This document shows, one piece after another, positions 37,663-46,837 of a stretch of 64,000 nt of DNA. Under the pieces are notes generated by a model that ran no database searches, was not told the origin of the DNA, and saw only the letters and a list, made by a program, of their open reading frames with translations. Source of the stretch: Lactobacillus melliventris (GTDB lineage Bacteria > Bacillota > Bacilli > Lactobacillales > Lactobacillaceae). The stretch is taken from the NCBI RefSeq assembly GCF_013346935.1, contig NZ_JAAEEB010000001.1:1-64000 (forward strand), in the 5' to 3' direction. Every line of letters starts with the position of its first letter. Position 1 is the first letter of the stretch. A program made the position numbers and the translations under genes.

Positions 37663-39099
37663 TTATTTTTCTTCTTGTTTTCGTCTGATTGTTGGCATAA
37701 TTAAACCAAGTAGGAATAATACCACTGGAGTGGCAATATTTAAACAAAGTGTGAATGGATCATTTGAATACATTCCCATTAAACAACAAGCAACTGTAAC
37801 GGCTAATCCCCAAATTCCGGCAGTATAGGCTAACCACTGATGCTTAGTCATTTGATAGTTATCAGTACCGTTATGGAATTTTTCATGTTGTTTACGCAAA
37901 GCTAAGTAGGCAATGAAAACCCATAAATAACGCATTGGCATCACTATCGAATTTAGTTTAACTAATTGTGCCATTACGGTTTGTGCATCAGGCATAACGG
38001 CTTGCAATGCAATGATACCGCCAGAAAGAATGACAATCATCCAGATACCGTTAATATAAGCTCCATGTTTATTGACTTTTAATAACTTTTTCGGGATAAA
38101 GTCTTTTGCTTCTTTGCCTCCTAAAAGCATTCTCAAAGGAGCATCAATACTAATAACCAGTGCGGAAAATTGTCCAATGACGTTGCACCAGGCATAAATA
38201 TAGAGGAATAATCCGCCCACGCCATAATATTCACCTAATTTTTGAAAAGCAATGTACGGACCATTTGAAATGTATTCATTCAAATTACCATTAACTACTT
38301 TAGGATCAAACATTAATGCTAAAGCAATGGTACCTAAGATGGCAGAAATCATAACCATTCCCGCTAATCCTAGCATAGCTTTCGGGAAATTTTTTGCAGG
38401 CTTTTTCAACTTGTTAACATATGGCGAAATCTTTTCAGCTCCACCTATAGCAAATACCAAAATTGAAAGTGAAGTAAAGTACTTCGTATTAAAATCTGGC
38501 ATAAAGTTTTGCCAATTCCAGTTTATGCTGTTAAAACTAGCATGCGGATTAATCATCGGTGCCGCAAACATCATGATAATAAAAAGAATTGACATGATAA
38601 ACATTGAAGTTCCAGCAATTGTTGATAAAGTTTTAATTACTGGAATCCCCCGGCTGGCTACCCAGCAAAAGAACAAAAATACTGCCAGCGTAGCTAATTG
38701 CGTCCAAGCTGTTGGCAAACTATCATACCATTTAGTATTACCAAAAATGCCCCAAGCCATGCCTCTTAAGCCCGTTGTACCTTTACTGGAAATATAAACC
38801 ACATGTACTGCCCAGAATGTCCAACCAGCATAATAGGCCCATTTAGGTCCGATAGTGGCGTTAATCCAAGAAGCAACGCCACCCTCTGAATCTTTAAAAA
38901 CTGATCCGAGTTCACCGACCATCAAGGCGTAAGGAATAAAGAAAAGCAGGAAAATAATAATCCAGCTGAAAATTACCTTGGTACCATCAAAGTATATGAA
39001 TCCGTTAACAACGTTGCCAAAGCTCCACACAATAGAGAAAGCCATAGTGGCCAGCGTTGTCCACATCATCTTTTTAGAATTGTTTGGTGTTTCACCCAT
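37663..39099 (-). CDS. amino-acid permease, APC superfamily (glutamate:GABA antiporter/YjeM type)
   Basis: This 478-residue transporter has about twelve membrane spans. The N-terminal half carries the blocks GELGSVFKDSEGGVASW and AYYAGWTFW, typical of the glutamate/GABA antiporter branch (TC 2.A.3.7), near YjeM. The substrate cannot be read from sequence, and no decarboxylase gene is nearby, so acid resistance by GABA exchange is not supported. A GGGAG site precedes the ATG. It is monocistronic, with its own terminator. Confidence 0.85.
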   Translation of the reverse strand: MGETPNNSKKMMWTTLATMAFSIVWSFGNVVNGFIYFDGTKVIFSWIIIFLLFFIPYALMVGELGSVFKDSEGGVASWINATIGPKWAYYAGWTFWAVHVVYISSKGTTGLRGMAWGIFGNTKWYDSLPTAWTQLATLAVFLFFCWVASRGIPVIKTLSTIAGTSMFIMSILFIIMMFAAPMINPHASFNSINWNWQNFMPDFNTKYFTSLSILVFAIGGAEKISPYVNKLKKPAKNFPKAMLGLAGMVMISAILGTIALALMFDPKVVNGNLNEYISNGPYIAFQKLGEYYGVGGLFLYIYAWCNVIGQFSALVISIDAPLRMLLGGKEAKDFIPKKLLKVNKHGAYINGIWMIVILSGGIIALQAVMPDAQTVMAQLVKLNSIVMPMRYLWVFIAYLALRKQHEKFHNGTDNYQMTKHQWLAYTAGIWGLAVTVACCLMGMYSNDPFTLCLNIATPVVLFLLGLIMPTIRRKQEEK

Positions 39100-39266
39100 G
39101 AAACTTCTCCCTTATATAAAAATAACAATTTTTTATTTTAACTTAAATGTTTTTAAAAATCTAATAATAAGTCACTTGAAATTAACAACAAAAATAATTA
39201 TTGATATATGAATTAAAAAAGTGTAAAACTATTATTATATAATAGAAGAAGGGGGTTGTAAGTTTA

Positions 39267-40793
39267 ATGAAAAGAAAATTTAAAAGCAAGCTGCTGGTTG
39301 CTGGGACAATAGCTGCACTTGGCTTATTTGTTGGGAGTAATAATTCTTATATTTCTGCAAAAACTTACCACAAGGCTGTTACTAAAATAGCCGGTAATGG
39401 TAATTATGCAGTTTATCATTATGCTTCAAAAATGGGACCATCTGGCAAGTTTACGTCGACTAAATATTTTAAGCACGCACAGATTCAATCTAAACAGTCA
39501 ATTGCCACTAAGAAAGGCAAGTTTTGGAAGATAATTGTTGACGGGCGTACGGTCGGCTGGGTTAACCAGAACTTTTTTGCCAGAAACAAGATTTCTGTTG
39601 CGCAGAACGTAAGTTTAGTGCAAAACAATCAATATTCGTTTAATACTAAAGACGCCATTAACTATGTGACTAATAGTGCAGGTACTGCTGTAGATACCAG
39701 CAAGGTAACAGTTTCTAAGTCAAAAATTAGTTCGGGCACTCCAGGTAAGACCACGGTTGACTATAGTTATGGCAAGGCTAAGGCAACAGTCAATGTTACT
39801 GTTCGCTCAGATAAGAATGAGGGTATAGCAAGAGCTGATAAAAAGCCTATGAATGAACCAAAGGAAGTCTCAACTTGGAAAGGTAGTTCCAAGTCTTCTT
39901 CAAGAAACTGGAACGCAGCGCATCATTATACTTCCGAAACTAGATCTAATACATTTAAAGCTAACGGTTTAACTTTAAAAACAAAGCTGTTCCAACCTCG
40001 TTTTGTCAGTCTTGGTTACAATCAATCTGGTGATAAGATGGGACAAGTAGGTGTAATTCCTGAGGGCATTACCGTGAATGGTTCAAACTTTACAGTTGCA
40101 TTATTTAATTCAAGTAGTGCACAAAAGGGTCACTTAGTTTCTTATAATTTAAAGCATATTAATAAATTTAAGGCGCAAAATTTACAAACATTGAGCTGGT
40201 CAACCTTCAAGAAATATGCTTCACATATTAAAGTTAGTCCTTATATCAAGTTGGGTCATGGTCAGGCTATCGGCTCATCAGCTAATTACATTTATGTAAT
40301 TGCTAATAACAACACTTCCAGCAATTCAAATGCTTCTGAAGAAATTTTACAGATACGTAAATCAGATATGAAGATTAATCAAATCTGGACCTTTAGAATT
40401 TCTAACTATGGTAGTCCTAGATACATTCATAATGCCACCTTTGCCGGTGACAACACGATGTATTGCCTCTTCCATAACGGTGGAAACGGCTATTATGAAT
40501 ATTGGAAAGTAACTCGCAATGGTGATTCCTGGATTCCAGTTGAAGTAGGGGCTACTAAAGGCAACTTTGTAAGCAATGGTTCACCAGTACAAGGATTTAC
40601 GTACGATCAAAATCATAACCAATTTTATATCGGTTTTAATGATTATATCTTTAAAGTTGGTGAAGACGGAACCTATAAGAGCACCCATCACCTTCACGTA
40701 AGGCGTGAGATTGAAGGCTTGTCTTCATCAGGTAATAAACTGTACGTTGAATTTGCCCAACGCGGAGAGTTAACAGCTGGTAACACAAATTAG
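39267..40793 (+). CDS. secreted protein, paralogue of the 35.2 kb protein
   Basis: This 508-residue protein shares the plan of the protein at 35204 but lacks the low-complexity linker. A signal peptide ends near residue 30 (ISA). An SH3/GW-like module follows (FWKIIVDGRTVGWVNQNFF), then an Ig-like region and the propeller-like C-terminus with GHGQA at 330-334, PVQGFTYD and REIEGLS. The family is unknown to me. AGGGGGTT lies 11 bases before the ATG. The two genes flank perR and the permease, so they are dispersed duplicates and not a simple tandem. There is no sortase signal. Confidence 0.75.
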   Translation: MKRKFKSKLLVAGTIAALGLFVGSNNSYISAKTYHKAVTKIAGNGNYAVYHYASKMGPSGKFTSTKYFKHAQIQSKQSIATKKGKFWKIIVDGRTVGWVNQNFFARNKISVAQNVSLVQNNQYSFNTKDAINYVTNSAGTAVDTSKVTVSKSKISSGTPGKTTVDYSYGKAKATVNVTVRSDKNEGIARADKKPMNEPKEVSTWKGSSKSSSRNWNAAHHYTSETRSNTFKANGLTLKTKLFQPRFVSLGYNQSGDKMGQVGVIPEGITVNGSNFTVALFNSSSAQKGHLVSYNLKHINKFKAQNLQTLSWSTFKKYASHIKVSPYIKLGHGQAIGSSANYIYVIANNNTSSNSNASEEILQIRKSDMKINQIWTFRISNYGSPRYIHNATFAGDNTMYCLFHNGGNGYYEYWKVTRNGDSWIPVEVGATKGNFVSNGSPVQGFTYDQNHNQFYIGFNDYIFKVGEDGTYKSTHHLHVRREIEGLSSSGNKLYVEFAQRGELTAGNTN

Positions 40794-40874
40794 AAAAATT
40801 ATTTTAAGCATTTTGTTAATCATATAAGTGCTCGACAACTGGCAAAATCAGGATTGGCAATTAAATAAATTATG

Positions 40875-40904
40875 AAAGTCACTGAAATTTCTCAGTGGCT
40901 TTTT
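40875..40904 (+). terminator. terminator of the 39.3 kb secreted-protein gene
   Basis: AAAGTCACTGA pairs with TCAGTGGCTTT through one G-T pair, followed by T. Confidence 0.75.
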
Positions 40905-41037
40905 CATTTTAGTAAGACTTTTATTCCTAAAATATTTAAGACTTTCTATATTTGAATGTAATTGTTTTTCAAATAAACTTAGTTTCTGTATTATGGTAGG
41001 CGATAAGAAAAGTAAAGAATACAAAAAGGAGGATTTT

Positions 41038-42060
41038 TTGGTTAAAAAAGACTTTATTGATACTTGTACCTTTTCAAGAGACGAAATGCAATTTTTAGCT
41101 GATTTAGGTCTAAAAATTAAGGAGACTATCAACCATGGCTATTACCCTCAGCTTTTAAAAGGTAAAAGCTTAGGTATGATCTTTGATCAGGTATCTACTA
41201 GAACGCGCTGCTCTGCTGAAACAGCAATGACTGAATTAGGAGGACATGCTTTGTATTTAGCTCCAGGGCAGATACAACTAGGAGAAAATGGTCATGAGGG
41301 TTTGGCTGATACTAGTCATGCTTTAGGTGACTTAGTTGATATCATTGGAGTGCGAACGGCTAGTCAAGAAGATATTGTGGAAATTGCCCAAAATTCGCAT
41401 GCACCTGTAGTTAACTTCATGAGCGATGATGACCATCCTACTCAGGCTTTAGGTGATTTGATTACAATTAAAGAATTTTTACCGCAAAGTAAAAAATTAT
41501 CTGATATTAAGCTGGTCTTTGTAGGGGATACAACGCAAATTACTGTTTCTGCATTATTTTTATGCGCTCAAATGGGAATGCACTTTGTGCAATACGGTCC
41601 TAAAGAAAAGCAATTATCTCCAAAATTATTGCGCAAAGCAGAAAAAATAGCTCAGCAAAATGGCGCCACAATTACTCTATCTGATGATGAAAAAGTCTTA
41701 GAAAATGCTGATTTTATTTATACTGATGTTTGGTATGGTCTATATGATCAAGAGCTTGATCAAACAGAGTATATGAAAATATTTTATCCTAAGTATCAGG
41801 TTAACGCAGAGATGCTGGCTAAAACAAACAATTCTGCGGTTAAATTTATGCATTGTTTACCTGCAAACAGGGGTGAAGAAGTGACAGCTTCTGTGCTTGA
41901 CGGTGAAAACTCGATTGTCTGGCAACAAGCAGCAAACAAAAAGACGGCAATGAGAGCAATATTTACTTATTTGCTTAAAGATAAATTAGCTAAAGAAGAC
42001 TTTTCGAACCAGATTGATAATGAGTTTCAAAGAGATTTAAAAAACATGCTTGAAAATTAA
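41038..42060 (+). CDS. ptcA: putrescine carbamoyltransferase-like enzyme
   Basis: The protein belongs to the aspartate/ornithine carbamoyltransferase superfamily. Carbamoyl-phosphate motif STRTR is at residues 53-57 and HCLP at 272-275. Blocks YYPQLLKGKSLGMIF, YLAPGQIQLG, DVWYGLY and FYPKYQVN match Enterococcus putrescine carbamoyltransferase better than ornithine carbamoyltransferase. The frame starts at an ATG at 40993, but AAGGAGG at 41026-41032 fits the TTG at 41038, and a likely -10 (TATTAT, 40989-40994) overlaps the upstream ATG. No agmatine deiminase, antiporter or carbamate kinase gene is adjacent, which is unusual. A strong terminator follows. Confidence 0.82.
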   Translation: MVKKDFIDTCTFSRDEMQFLADLGLKIKETINHGYYPQLLKGKSLGMIFDQVSTRTRCSAETAMTELGGHALYLAPGQIQLGENGHEGLADTSHALGDLVDIIGVRTASQEDIVEIAQNSHAPVVNFMSDDDHPTQALGDLITIKEFLPQSKKLSDIKLVFVGDTTQITVSALFLCAQMGMHFVQYGPKEKQLSPKLLRKAEKIAQQNGATITLSDDEKVLENADFIYTDVWYGLYDQELDQTEYMKIFYPKYQVNAEMLAKTNNSAVKFMHCLPANRGEEVTASVLDGENSIVWQQAANKKTAMRAIFTYLLKDKLAKEDFSNQIDNEFQRDLKNMLEN

Positions 42061-42064
42061 AATA

Positions 42065-42104
42065 AAAGAGTAGCTACTGCTAGATTGCAACAGCTACTCT
42101 TTTT
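42065..42104. terminator. bidirectional terminator between ptcA and tRNA-Arg
   Basis: AAAAGAGTAGCT pairs with AGCTACTCTTTT, with T runs on both strands. It serves ptcA and the opposing tRNA gene. Confidence 0.88.
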
Positions 42105-42116
42105 AAATTAATTCAA

Positions 42117-42188
42117 TGGGTCCCCTGAGAGTCGAACTCAGATTTTAAGAACCGGAATCTTACGTGCGATCCATTACACTAAGGACCC
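42117..42188 (-). tRNA. tRNA-Arg (anticodon CCG)
   Basis: On the minus strand a 72-base cloverleaf folds: acceptor GGGTCCT with GGGACCC, D stem GTGT/GCAC, anticodon stem TAAGA/TCTTA with loop TTCCGGT, and T arm CTGAG-TTCGACT-CTCAG. The anticodon CCG reads the CGG codon. The 3' CCA is not encoded. It has its own promoter and a shared terminator. Confidence 0.93.
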
Positions 42189-42205
42189 GAATTTGCACAA
42201 CAACA

Positions 42206-42234
42206 AGTATAACAGAAAAGAAACAAAAATTGAA
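42206..42234 (-). promoter_or_regulatory. tRNA-Arg promoter
   Basis: On the minus strand TTCAAT (42234-42229) and TATACT (42211-42206) are separated by 17 bases, about 17 bases before the tRNA. Confidence 0.55.
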
Positions 42235-42332
42235 TTGTTTTTTATTGATATTGACAAAAGAGCTTCAGTTTTGCATGTTTTAGTATCAATATCGACTAAT
42301 TTATTAAGACTTTCTAATTGCGGCAATTTAAC

Positions 42333-42361
42333 TTGAATTATTTTTGGAGTGTTGCTATACT
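42333..42361 (+). promoter_or_regulatory. cggR-gap promoter
   Basis: TTGAAT (42333-42338) and TATACT (42356-42361) are separated by 17 bases, with an extended TGC before the -10. Confidence 0.75.
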
Positions 42362-42430
42362 GTATTTGTCGATTGAGGAATGGCTAAATTGATTAATGTC
42401 AATTTACGTTTCTCATATATTTTTAGACAA

Positions 42431-42474
42431 TCTGGGACACCTAATGACAACAATTGGGTCAATTTGGTCCCAGA
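42431..42474 (+). promoter_or_regulatory. CggR operator in the cggR leader
   Basis: Two tandem copies of GGGAC-N6-TGTC type are seen: GGGAC-N6-TGAC from 42434 and GGGTC-N6-GTCC from 42456, 22 bases apart. The outer arms TCTGGGAC and GTCCCAGA also form a perfect 8-bp inverted repeat. The site lies between the promoter and cggR, as in B. subtilis, where CggR acts as a roadblock. Confidence 0.7.
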
Positions 42475-42490
42475 AGAAGGAGAGAAATTA

Positions 42491-43522
42491 ATGTACTCGG
42501 AATTTCCTGTGCTTGAAGCTCTCGTTCCTGACATCTTAAAAGTTTTTCGGCAAAGATATCTTGTTCTTGAGCAAATATCGCTTAATGCACCTGTAGGTCG
42601 CAGAAGCGTAGCTCAGTCTTTAGGACTATCTGAAAGAAACGTGCGAACAGAAACTGAGTATCTGCGTGATCGAGGTTTGATTGAGATTAAAAGCTTTGGC
42701 ATGTTTATGACAGAGAAGGGCAAAAAGATATTGCAAGAGGCGGCACCTCTGATAGATCGGTTGTTTAACGCACGCAAAACAGAAATTGATTTAGCGCGTA
42801 AACTCGGTATCGAGCGCACAATTATTGTGCCAGGCGATAGTGATTTACAAGAACTGGTATATGAGAGAATGGGTGAAGAGCTTAATGCAGCTCTTGATTT
42901 ACTGTTACCCCTGGGACATTCAATTATTACTGTTTTGGGTGGTGAAGCTCTTGCAAAATCGACTAGGAATTTGTCTAAAAGTTTAAGTAAAAATCGACAA
43001 CTGGAATTTGTGCCAGGTCGTGGGGCTCTGGGTGAAAATGTTGCTATTCAAAGCAATACTATTGTTCAGAAAATGGCTGCTGAAACTGGTGGTAAATATA
43101 AAACATTGTATTTACCGGAGCAGATTTCTCAAGCAGCTTACAATTCTTTGATCCGGGAATCCACTTTTACTGACGTGCTGGAAGATATTTCTCAGACGGA
43201 TGTAGTAATTCATGGAATTGGACTAGCTCACGACATGGCAAGACGCAGAGGATACGATTCAATTCGCTTATCTGAATTGCGTGAAAAAAAAGTAGTCACC
43301 GAATGTTTCGGGTGTTTCTTCGATGGCGAAGGGAAGATTGTCGACCGCGTACATCAGGTTGGTTTGCAGTTTGAGAATCTAAATAAAATACCTCACATAT
43401 TTGCATTTGCTTGTGGTGGCCGCAAGGCTAAAGCAATCAAGGCTTATATGCCAAATGCTCCGCATCAAACCTGGTTAATTACTGATGAAGGAGCCTCAGA
43501 GAAGATTTTAAAGGAGAAGTAA
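42491..43522 (+). CDS. cggR: central glycolytic genes regulator CggR
   Basis: CggR is a SorC/DeoR-type repressor of gap and downstream glycolytic genes, released by fructose-1,6-bisphosphate. A winged helix occupies roughly residues 10-90 (GRRSVAQSLGLSERNVRTE) and the sugar-phosphate-binding domain the rest. The frame opens at 42380, but that would place the operator inside the coding region. AAGGAGAG just before the ATG at 42491 gives 343 residues, the expected size. gap starts 63 bases after the stop. Confidence 0.95.
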   Translation: MYSEFPVLEALVPDILKVFRQRYLVLEQISLNAPVGRRSVAQSLGLSERNVRTETEYLRDRGLIEIKSFGMFMTEKGKKILQEAAPLIDRLFNARKTEIDLARKLGIERTIIVPGDSDLQELVYERMGEELNAALDLLLPLGHSIITVLGGEALAKSTRNLSKSLSKNRQLEFVPGRGALGENVAIQSNTIVQKMAAETGGKYKTLYLPEQISQAAYNSLIRESTFTDVLEDISQTDVVIHGIGLAHDMARRRGYDSIRLSELREKKVVTECFGCFFDGEGKIVDRVHQVGLQFENLNKIPHIFAFACGGRKAKAIKAYMPNAPHQTWLITDEGASEKILKEK

Positions 43523-43585
43523 TTCTCATTTAAAATAAATTGATGTTTACAGTTCTTACATAGTTCTTAAGGAGGACTTTAGAAT

Positions 43586-44602
43586 ATGACAGTTAAAATT
43601 GGTATTAACGGCTTTGGCCGTATTGGTCGTTTGGCATTCCGTCGGATCATGGATTTAGGCGAAAAGTCAAAGGATATTGAAGTTGTTGCTATTAACGACT
43701 TGACTACCCCAGCACTTTTGGCACACTTGCTAAAATATGACTCAACTCATGGTACTTTTGACCACGAAGTTTCAGCTACTGAAGATTCAATCGTTGTAGA
43801 TGGTAAGAAATACCGTGTATACGCAGAACCACAAGCTCAAAACATTCCTTGGGTTAAGAATGATGGTGTTGACTTTGTTCTTGAATGTACTGGTTTCTAC
43901 ACCAGCAAGGCAAAGTCACAAGCTCACCTTGACGCAGGTGCCAAGAGAGTCTTGATTTCAGCTCCTGCCGGCAATGACTTGAAGACTATTGTTTACTCAG
44001 TAAACGATGACACTTTAGATGCAAACGACAAGATCGTTTCAGCTGGTTCATGTACTACTAACTCATTAGCACCAATGGTTGACGCTTTGCAAAAAGAATT
44101 TGGCATCAAGGTAGCTACTATGACTACTATCCACGCTTACACTTCAACCCAAATGCTTTTGGATGGACCTGTTCGTGGTGGTAACATGCGTGCTGCTCGT
44201 GCTGCTGCAGTTAACATTATTCCTCACTCAACTGGTGCTGCTAAGGCTATTGGTCTTGTTGTTCCAGAATTGAACGGTAAAGTTAACGGTCACGCACAAC
44301 GTGTTCCAGTTACTGATGGTTCATTAACTGAATTAGTTTCAATCCTTGACAAGAAAGTTACTGCTGACGAAGTTAACTCAGCATTGAAGAAGTACGAAAG
44401 CCCATCATTTGCTTACAACGATGACGAAATCGTTTCAAGTGATGTAGTTGGTATGACTGCTGGTTCAATCTTTGACCCAACTCAAACTATGGTAACTACT
44501 GCCGGTGACAATCAATTAGTTAAGACTGTTGCTTGGTATGACAATGAATACTCATTCACTTGCCAAATGGTTCGTACTTTGTTGAAATTTGCTACTCTTT
44601 AA
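43586..44602 (+). CDS. gap: glyceraldehyde-3-phosphate dehydrogenase
   Basis: This is the NAD-dependent enzyme of lower glycolysis. The nucleotide loop GINGFGRIG is at residues 6-14 and the catalytic Cys156 lies in [10 protein letters not shown] very strong TAAGGAGG site precedes the ATG, and codon use is strongly biased (GGT, GAC, AAG), as expected for a very highly expressed gene. It is under CggR and is followed by a terminator before pgk. Confidence 0.98.
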   Translation: MTVKIGINGFGRIGRLAFRRIMDLGEKSKDIEVVAINDLTTPALLAHLLKYDSTHGTFDHEVSATEDSIVVDGKKYRVYAEPQAQNIPWVKNDGVDFVLECTGFYTSKAKSQAHLDAGAKRVLISAPAGNDLKTIVYSVNDDTLDANDKIVSAGSCTTNSLAPMVDALQKEFGIKVATMTTIHAYTSTQMLLDGPVRGGNMRAARAAAVNIIPHSTGAAKAIGLVVPELNGKVNGHAQRVPVTDGSLTELVSILDKKVTADEVNSALKKYESPSFAYNDDEIVSSDVVGMTAGSIFDPTQTMVTTAGDNQLVKTVAWYDNEYSFTCQMVRTLLKFATL

Positions 44603-44638
44603 TCTGTAATATTTGATTACTGTTAAGTGGTGAAAGAG

Positions 44639-44673
44639 AAGGCGGAGGGAAATTCTTCCTTCCGCCTTTTTTT
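44639..44673 (+). terminator. gap terminator
   Basis: AAGGCGGA and TCCGCCTT form the core stem, with GGAA/TTCC inside, followed by seven T. Only 35 bases remain before pgk, so pgk may depend partly on read-through. Confidence 0.85.
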
Positions 44674-44708
44674 CAAAATAAAAATAATTAAGTTATCGGA
44701 GGATATAG

Positions 44709-45920
44709 ATGGCTAAATTAATTGTTTCTGACCTTGATGTAAAAGACAAAAAGGTTTTAGTTCGTGTTGATTTTAACGTGCCAATTAAAGATGGTGTGAT
44801 TGGCGATGACAACAGAATTGTTGCTGCACTTCCTACTATTAACTACATCATTGAAAATGGTGGTAAGGCAATTTTACTCAGTCACTTGGGACGTGTAAAG
44901 TCAGATGATGATAAGAAAGAATTGTCATTAAAACCAGTTGCTGACCGTTTGAGCGAGCTCTTAAAGAAGCCAGTTACCTTTGTTCCAGCTAACGAAGGTA
45001 AAGAAGTTGAAGATGCCGTTGCCAAGATGCAAGACGGTGACGTTGCTGTTCTTGAAAACACTCGTTTCCAAGATATTGACAATGACTTTGGCAAGCGTGA
45101 AAGCAAAAATGATCCTAAGTTAGGTGAATACTGGGCTTCATTAGGTGACATGTATGTTAACGATGCCTTTGGTACTGCTCACAGAAGTCACGCATCCAAT
45201 GTTGGTATCGCTGAAGCTATGAAGAAAGATGGCAAGCCTGTTGCTGCTGGTTTCTTAATGGAAAAGGAAATCAAGTTTTTAGGTGATGCTGTTGCTAATC
45301 CTGTACACCCATTTGTTACCATCTTAGGTGGTGCTAAGGTTTCAGACAAGATTGATGTTATTACCAACCTAATTCCTAAATCAGACCACATTTTAATTGG
45401 TGGCGGTATGGCTTATACTTTCTTAGCTGCCCAAGGTCATGAAATCGGCAAATCATTGTTTGAACCAGATAAAGTTGACCTTGCTAAAAAATTGTTAAAA
45501 GACGCTGATGGCAAGATTGTATTACCTGTTGACAATGTTGCAGCAACAGAATTTTCAAACGATGCTGCCCGTAAAGTTGTGGGCGATGACATTCCAGAAA
45601 ACATGATGGGTCTTGATATCGGTCCTAAGACTGTTGCCAAGTTCAAGGATGTTTTAAAAGATGCCAAGACTGTTGTTTGGAATGGACCAATGGGTGCCTT
45701 TGAAATGTCCAACTTTGCTGAAGGTACTCTAGAAGTTGGTAAGGCTCTTGCTGATTTAACTGATGCTACTACTATTATCGGTGGTGGTGACTCAACTGCA
45801 GCCGCTAAACAACTTGGTATCGCTCCAAAGATCACCCACATTTCAACTGGTGGTGGTGCTTCTTTGCAATATCTTGAGGGTAAAGAATTACCAGGAATTG
45901 CCTGCATTTCAGACAAGTAA
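44709..45920 (+). CDS. pgk: phosphoglycerate kinase
   Basis: Pgk transfers phosphate from 1,3-bisphosphoglycerate to ADP. The substrate block VRVDFNVPI is near residue 20, the SHLGR block follows, and the nucleotide-binding GGGDSTAA lies near the C-terminus. At 403 residues it is full length. GGAGG precedes the ATG. Codon use shows the same strong bias as gap. tpiA follows after 24 bases. Confidence 0.98.
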   Translation: MAKLIVSDLDVKDKKVLVRVDFNVPIKDGVIGDDNRIVAALPTINYIIENGGKAILLSHLGRVKSDDDKKELSLKPVADRLSELLKKPVTFVPANEGKEVEDAVAKMQDGDVAVLENTRFQDIDNDFGKRESKNDPKLGEYWASLGDMYVNDAFGTAHRSHASNVGIAEAMKKDGKPVAAGFLMEKEIKFLGDAVANPVHPFVTILGGAKVSDKIDVITNLIPKSDHILIGGGMAYTFLAAQGHEIGKSLFEPDKVDLAKKLLKDADGKIVLPVDNVAATEFSNDAARKVVGDDIPENMMGLDIGPKTVAKFKDVLKDAKTVVWNGPMGAFEMSNFAEGTLEVGKALADLTDATTIIGGGDSTAAAKQLGIAPKITHISTGGGASLQYLEGKELPGIACISDK

Positions 45921-45944
45921 ACTTTAAGAAAGGACATTATTTAC

Positions 45945-46700
45945 ATGCGTACACCAATTATTGCTGGTAACTGGAAATTACATATGAATCCTAAGCAAAC
46001 AACTGAATTTGTTGCTGCTGTAAAGGATAAATTGCCAGAAGCAAGTAAGGTTGAAGCACTAATTTGTGCTCCTGCCGTCGATCTTGAAAGTTTAGCGAAC
46101 GCAGCAGCTGGCACAAACCTGCGCGTCGGTGCAGAAAATGCTTATTTTGAAGATGAAGGTGCCTTCACTGGTGAAACTTCACCTAAAGTTTTAAAAGAAA
46201 TGGGCATGAACTATTGTATTATTGGTCACTCCGAACGCCGTGGCTATTTTCACGAAACAGATGATGACATTAACAAGAAAGCTAAGGCTTTATTTGCTAA
46301 TGGCGTTACTCCAATTATTTGCTGTGGTGAATCACTTGAAACACGTGAAGCTAACAAGCAAGAAGATTGGGTAGTTAGTCAAATTAAGGCTGCACTTGCC
46401 GGTTTGTCAGCTGATCAAGTTTCAAGTTTAGTTATTGCTTATGAACCTATCTGGGCTATTGGTACCGGTAAGACTGCCAGTTCTGACCAAGCTGAAGAAA
46501 TGTGCAAGACTATTCGTGATACTGTTAAAGATCTGTACAACGAAGAAACTGCTGAGAATGTTAGAATTCAATATGGTGGTTCAGTAAATCCAGGTAATGT
46601 TAAAGAATTAATGGCTAAACCTGATATTGATGGTGGTTTAGTCGGTGGAGCTTCACTTAAACCTGATTCATTCTTAGAATTAGTAAATTACCAAGATTAA
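45945..46700 (+). CDS. tpiA: triose-phosphate isomerase
   Basis: TpiA interconverts dihydroxyacetone phosphate and glyceraldehyde-3-phosphate. The catalytic residues are Lys11 (GNWKLHMN), His95 (GHSERR) and Glu167 ([11 protein letters not shown]). It has 251 residues and an AGAAAGGA site. It is cotranscribed with pgk and ends at a strong terminator. Confidence 0.98.
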   Translation: MRTPIIAGNWKLHMNPKQTTEFVAAVKDKLPEASKVEALICAPAVDLESLANAAAGTNLRVGAENAYFEDEGAFTGETSPKVLKEMGMNYCIIGHSERRGYFHETDDDINKKAKALFANGVTPIICCGESLETREANKQEDWVVSQIKAALAGLSADQVSSLVIAYEPIWAIGTGKTASSDQAEEMCKTIRDTVKDLYNEETAENVRIQYGGSVNPGNVKELMAKPDIDGGLVGGASLKPDSFLELVNYQD

Positions 46701-46723
46701 TTTTTAACTGTATACGATAAAAT

Positions 46724-46752
46724 AAGTCTCTGATTTTTCAGAGACTTTTTTT
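46724..46752 (+). terminator. tpiA terminator
   Basis: AAGTCTCTGA and TCAGAGACTT form a perfect 10-bp stem followed by seven T. Confidence 0.9.
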
Positions 46753-46773
46753 GTTTAATATTTCCACTATCGC

Positions 46774-46802
46774 TTGCTTTTATCATAGTGCGTGTCCATA
46801 AT
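46774..46802 (+). promoter_or_regulatory. promoter of the 46.8 kb secreted-protein gene
   Basis: TTGCTT (46774-46779) and CATAAT (46797-46802) are separated by 17 bases. Confidence 0.5.
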
Positions 46803-46837
46803 AGGATGAAATAATTCCAATATGGGAGGTAAAGACT

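Noticed and set aside
38252-38797. 181-codon plus-strand frame over the amino-acid permease
   Set aside because: It is a shadow of the transporter; the minus-strand frame has clear membrane spans, a start site and family blocks.
40993-41037. N-terminal extension of the carbamoyltransferase from the ATG at 40993
   Set aside because: The -10 overlaps this ATG and the only good ribosome site lies after it, before the TTG at 41038.
42380-42490. N-terminal extension of CggR from the ATG at 42380
   Set aside because: It would translate through the operator and has no ribosome site. The ATG at 42491 has one and gives the family length.
45437-45937. 166-codon minus-strand frame over pgk
   Set aside because: It is antisense to a highly biased glycolytic gene, and the long frame results from that codon bias.
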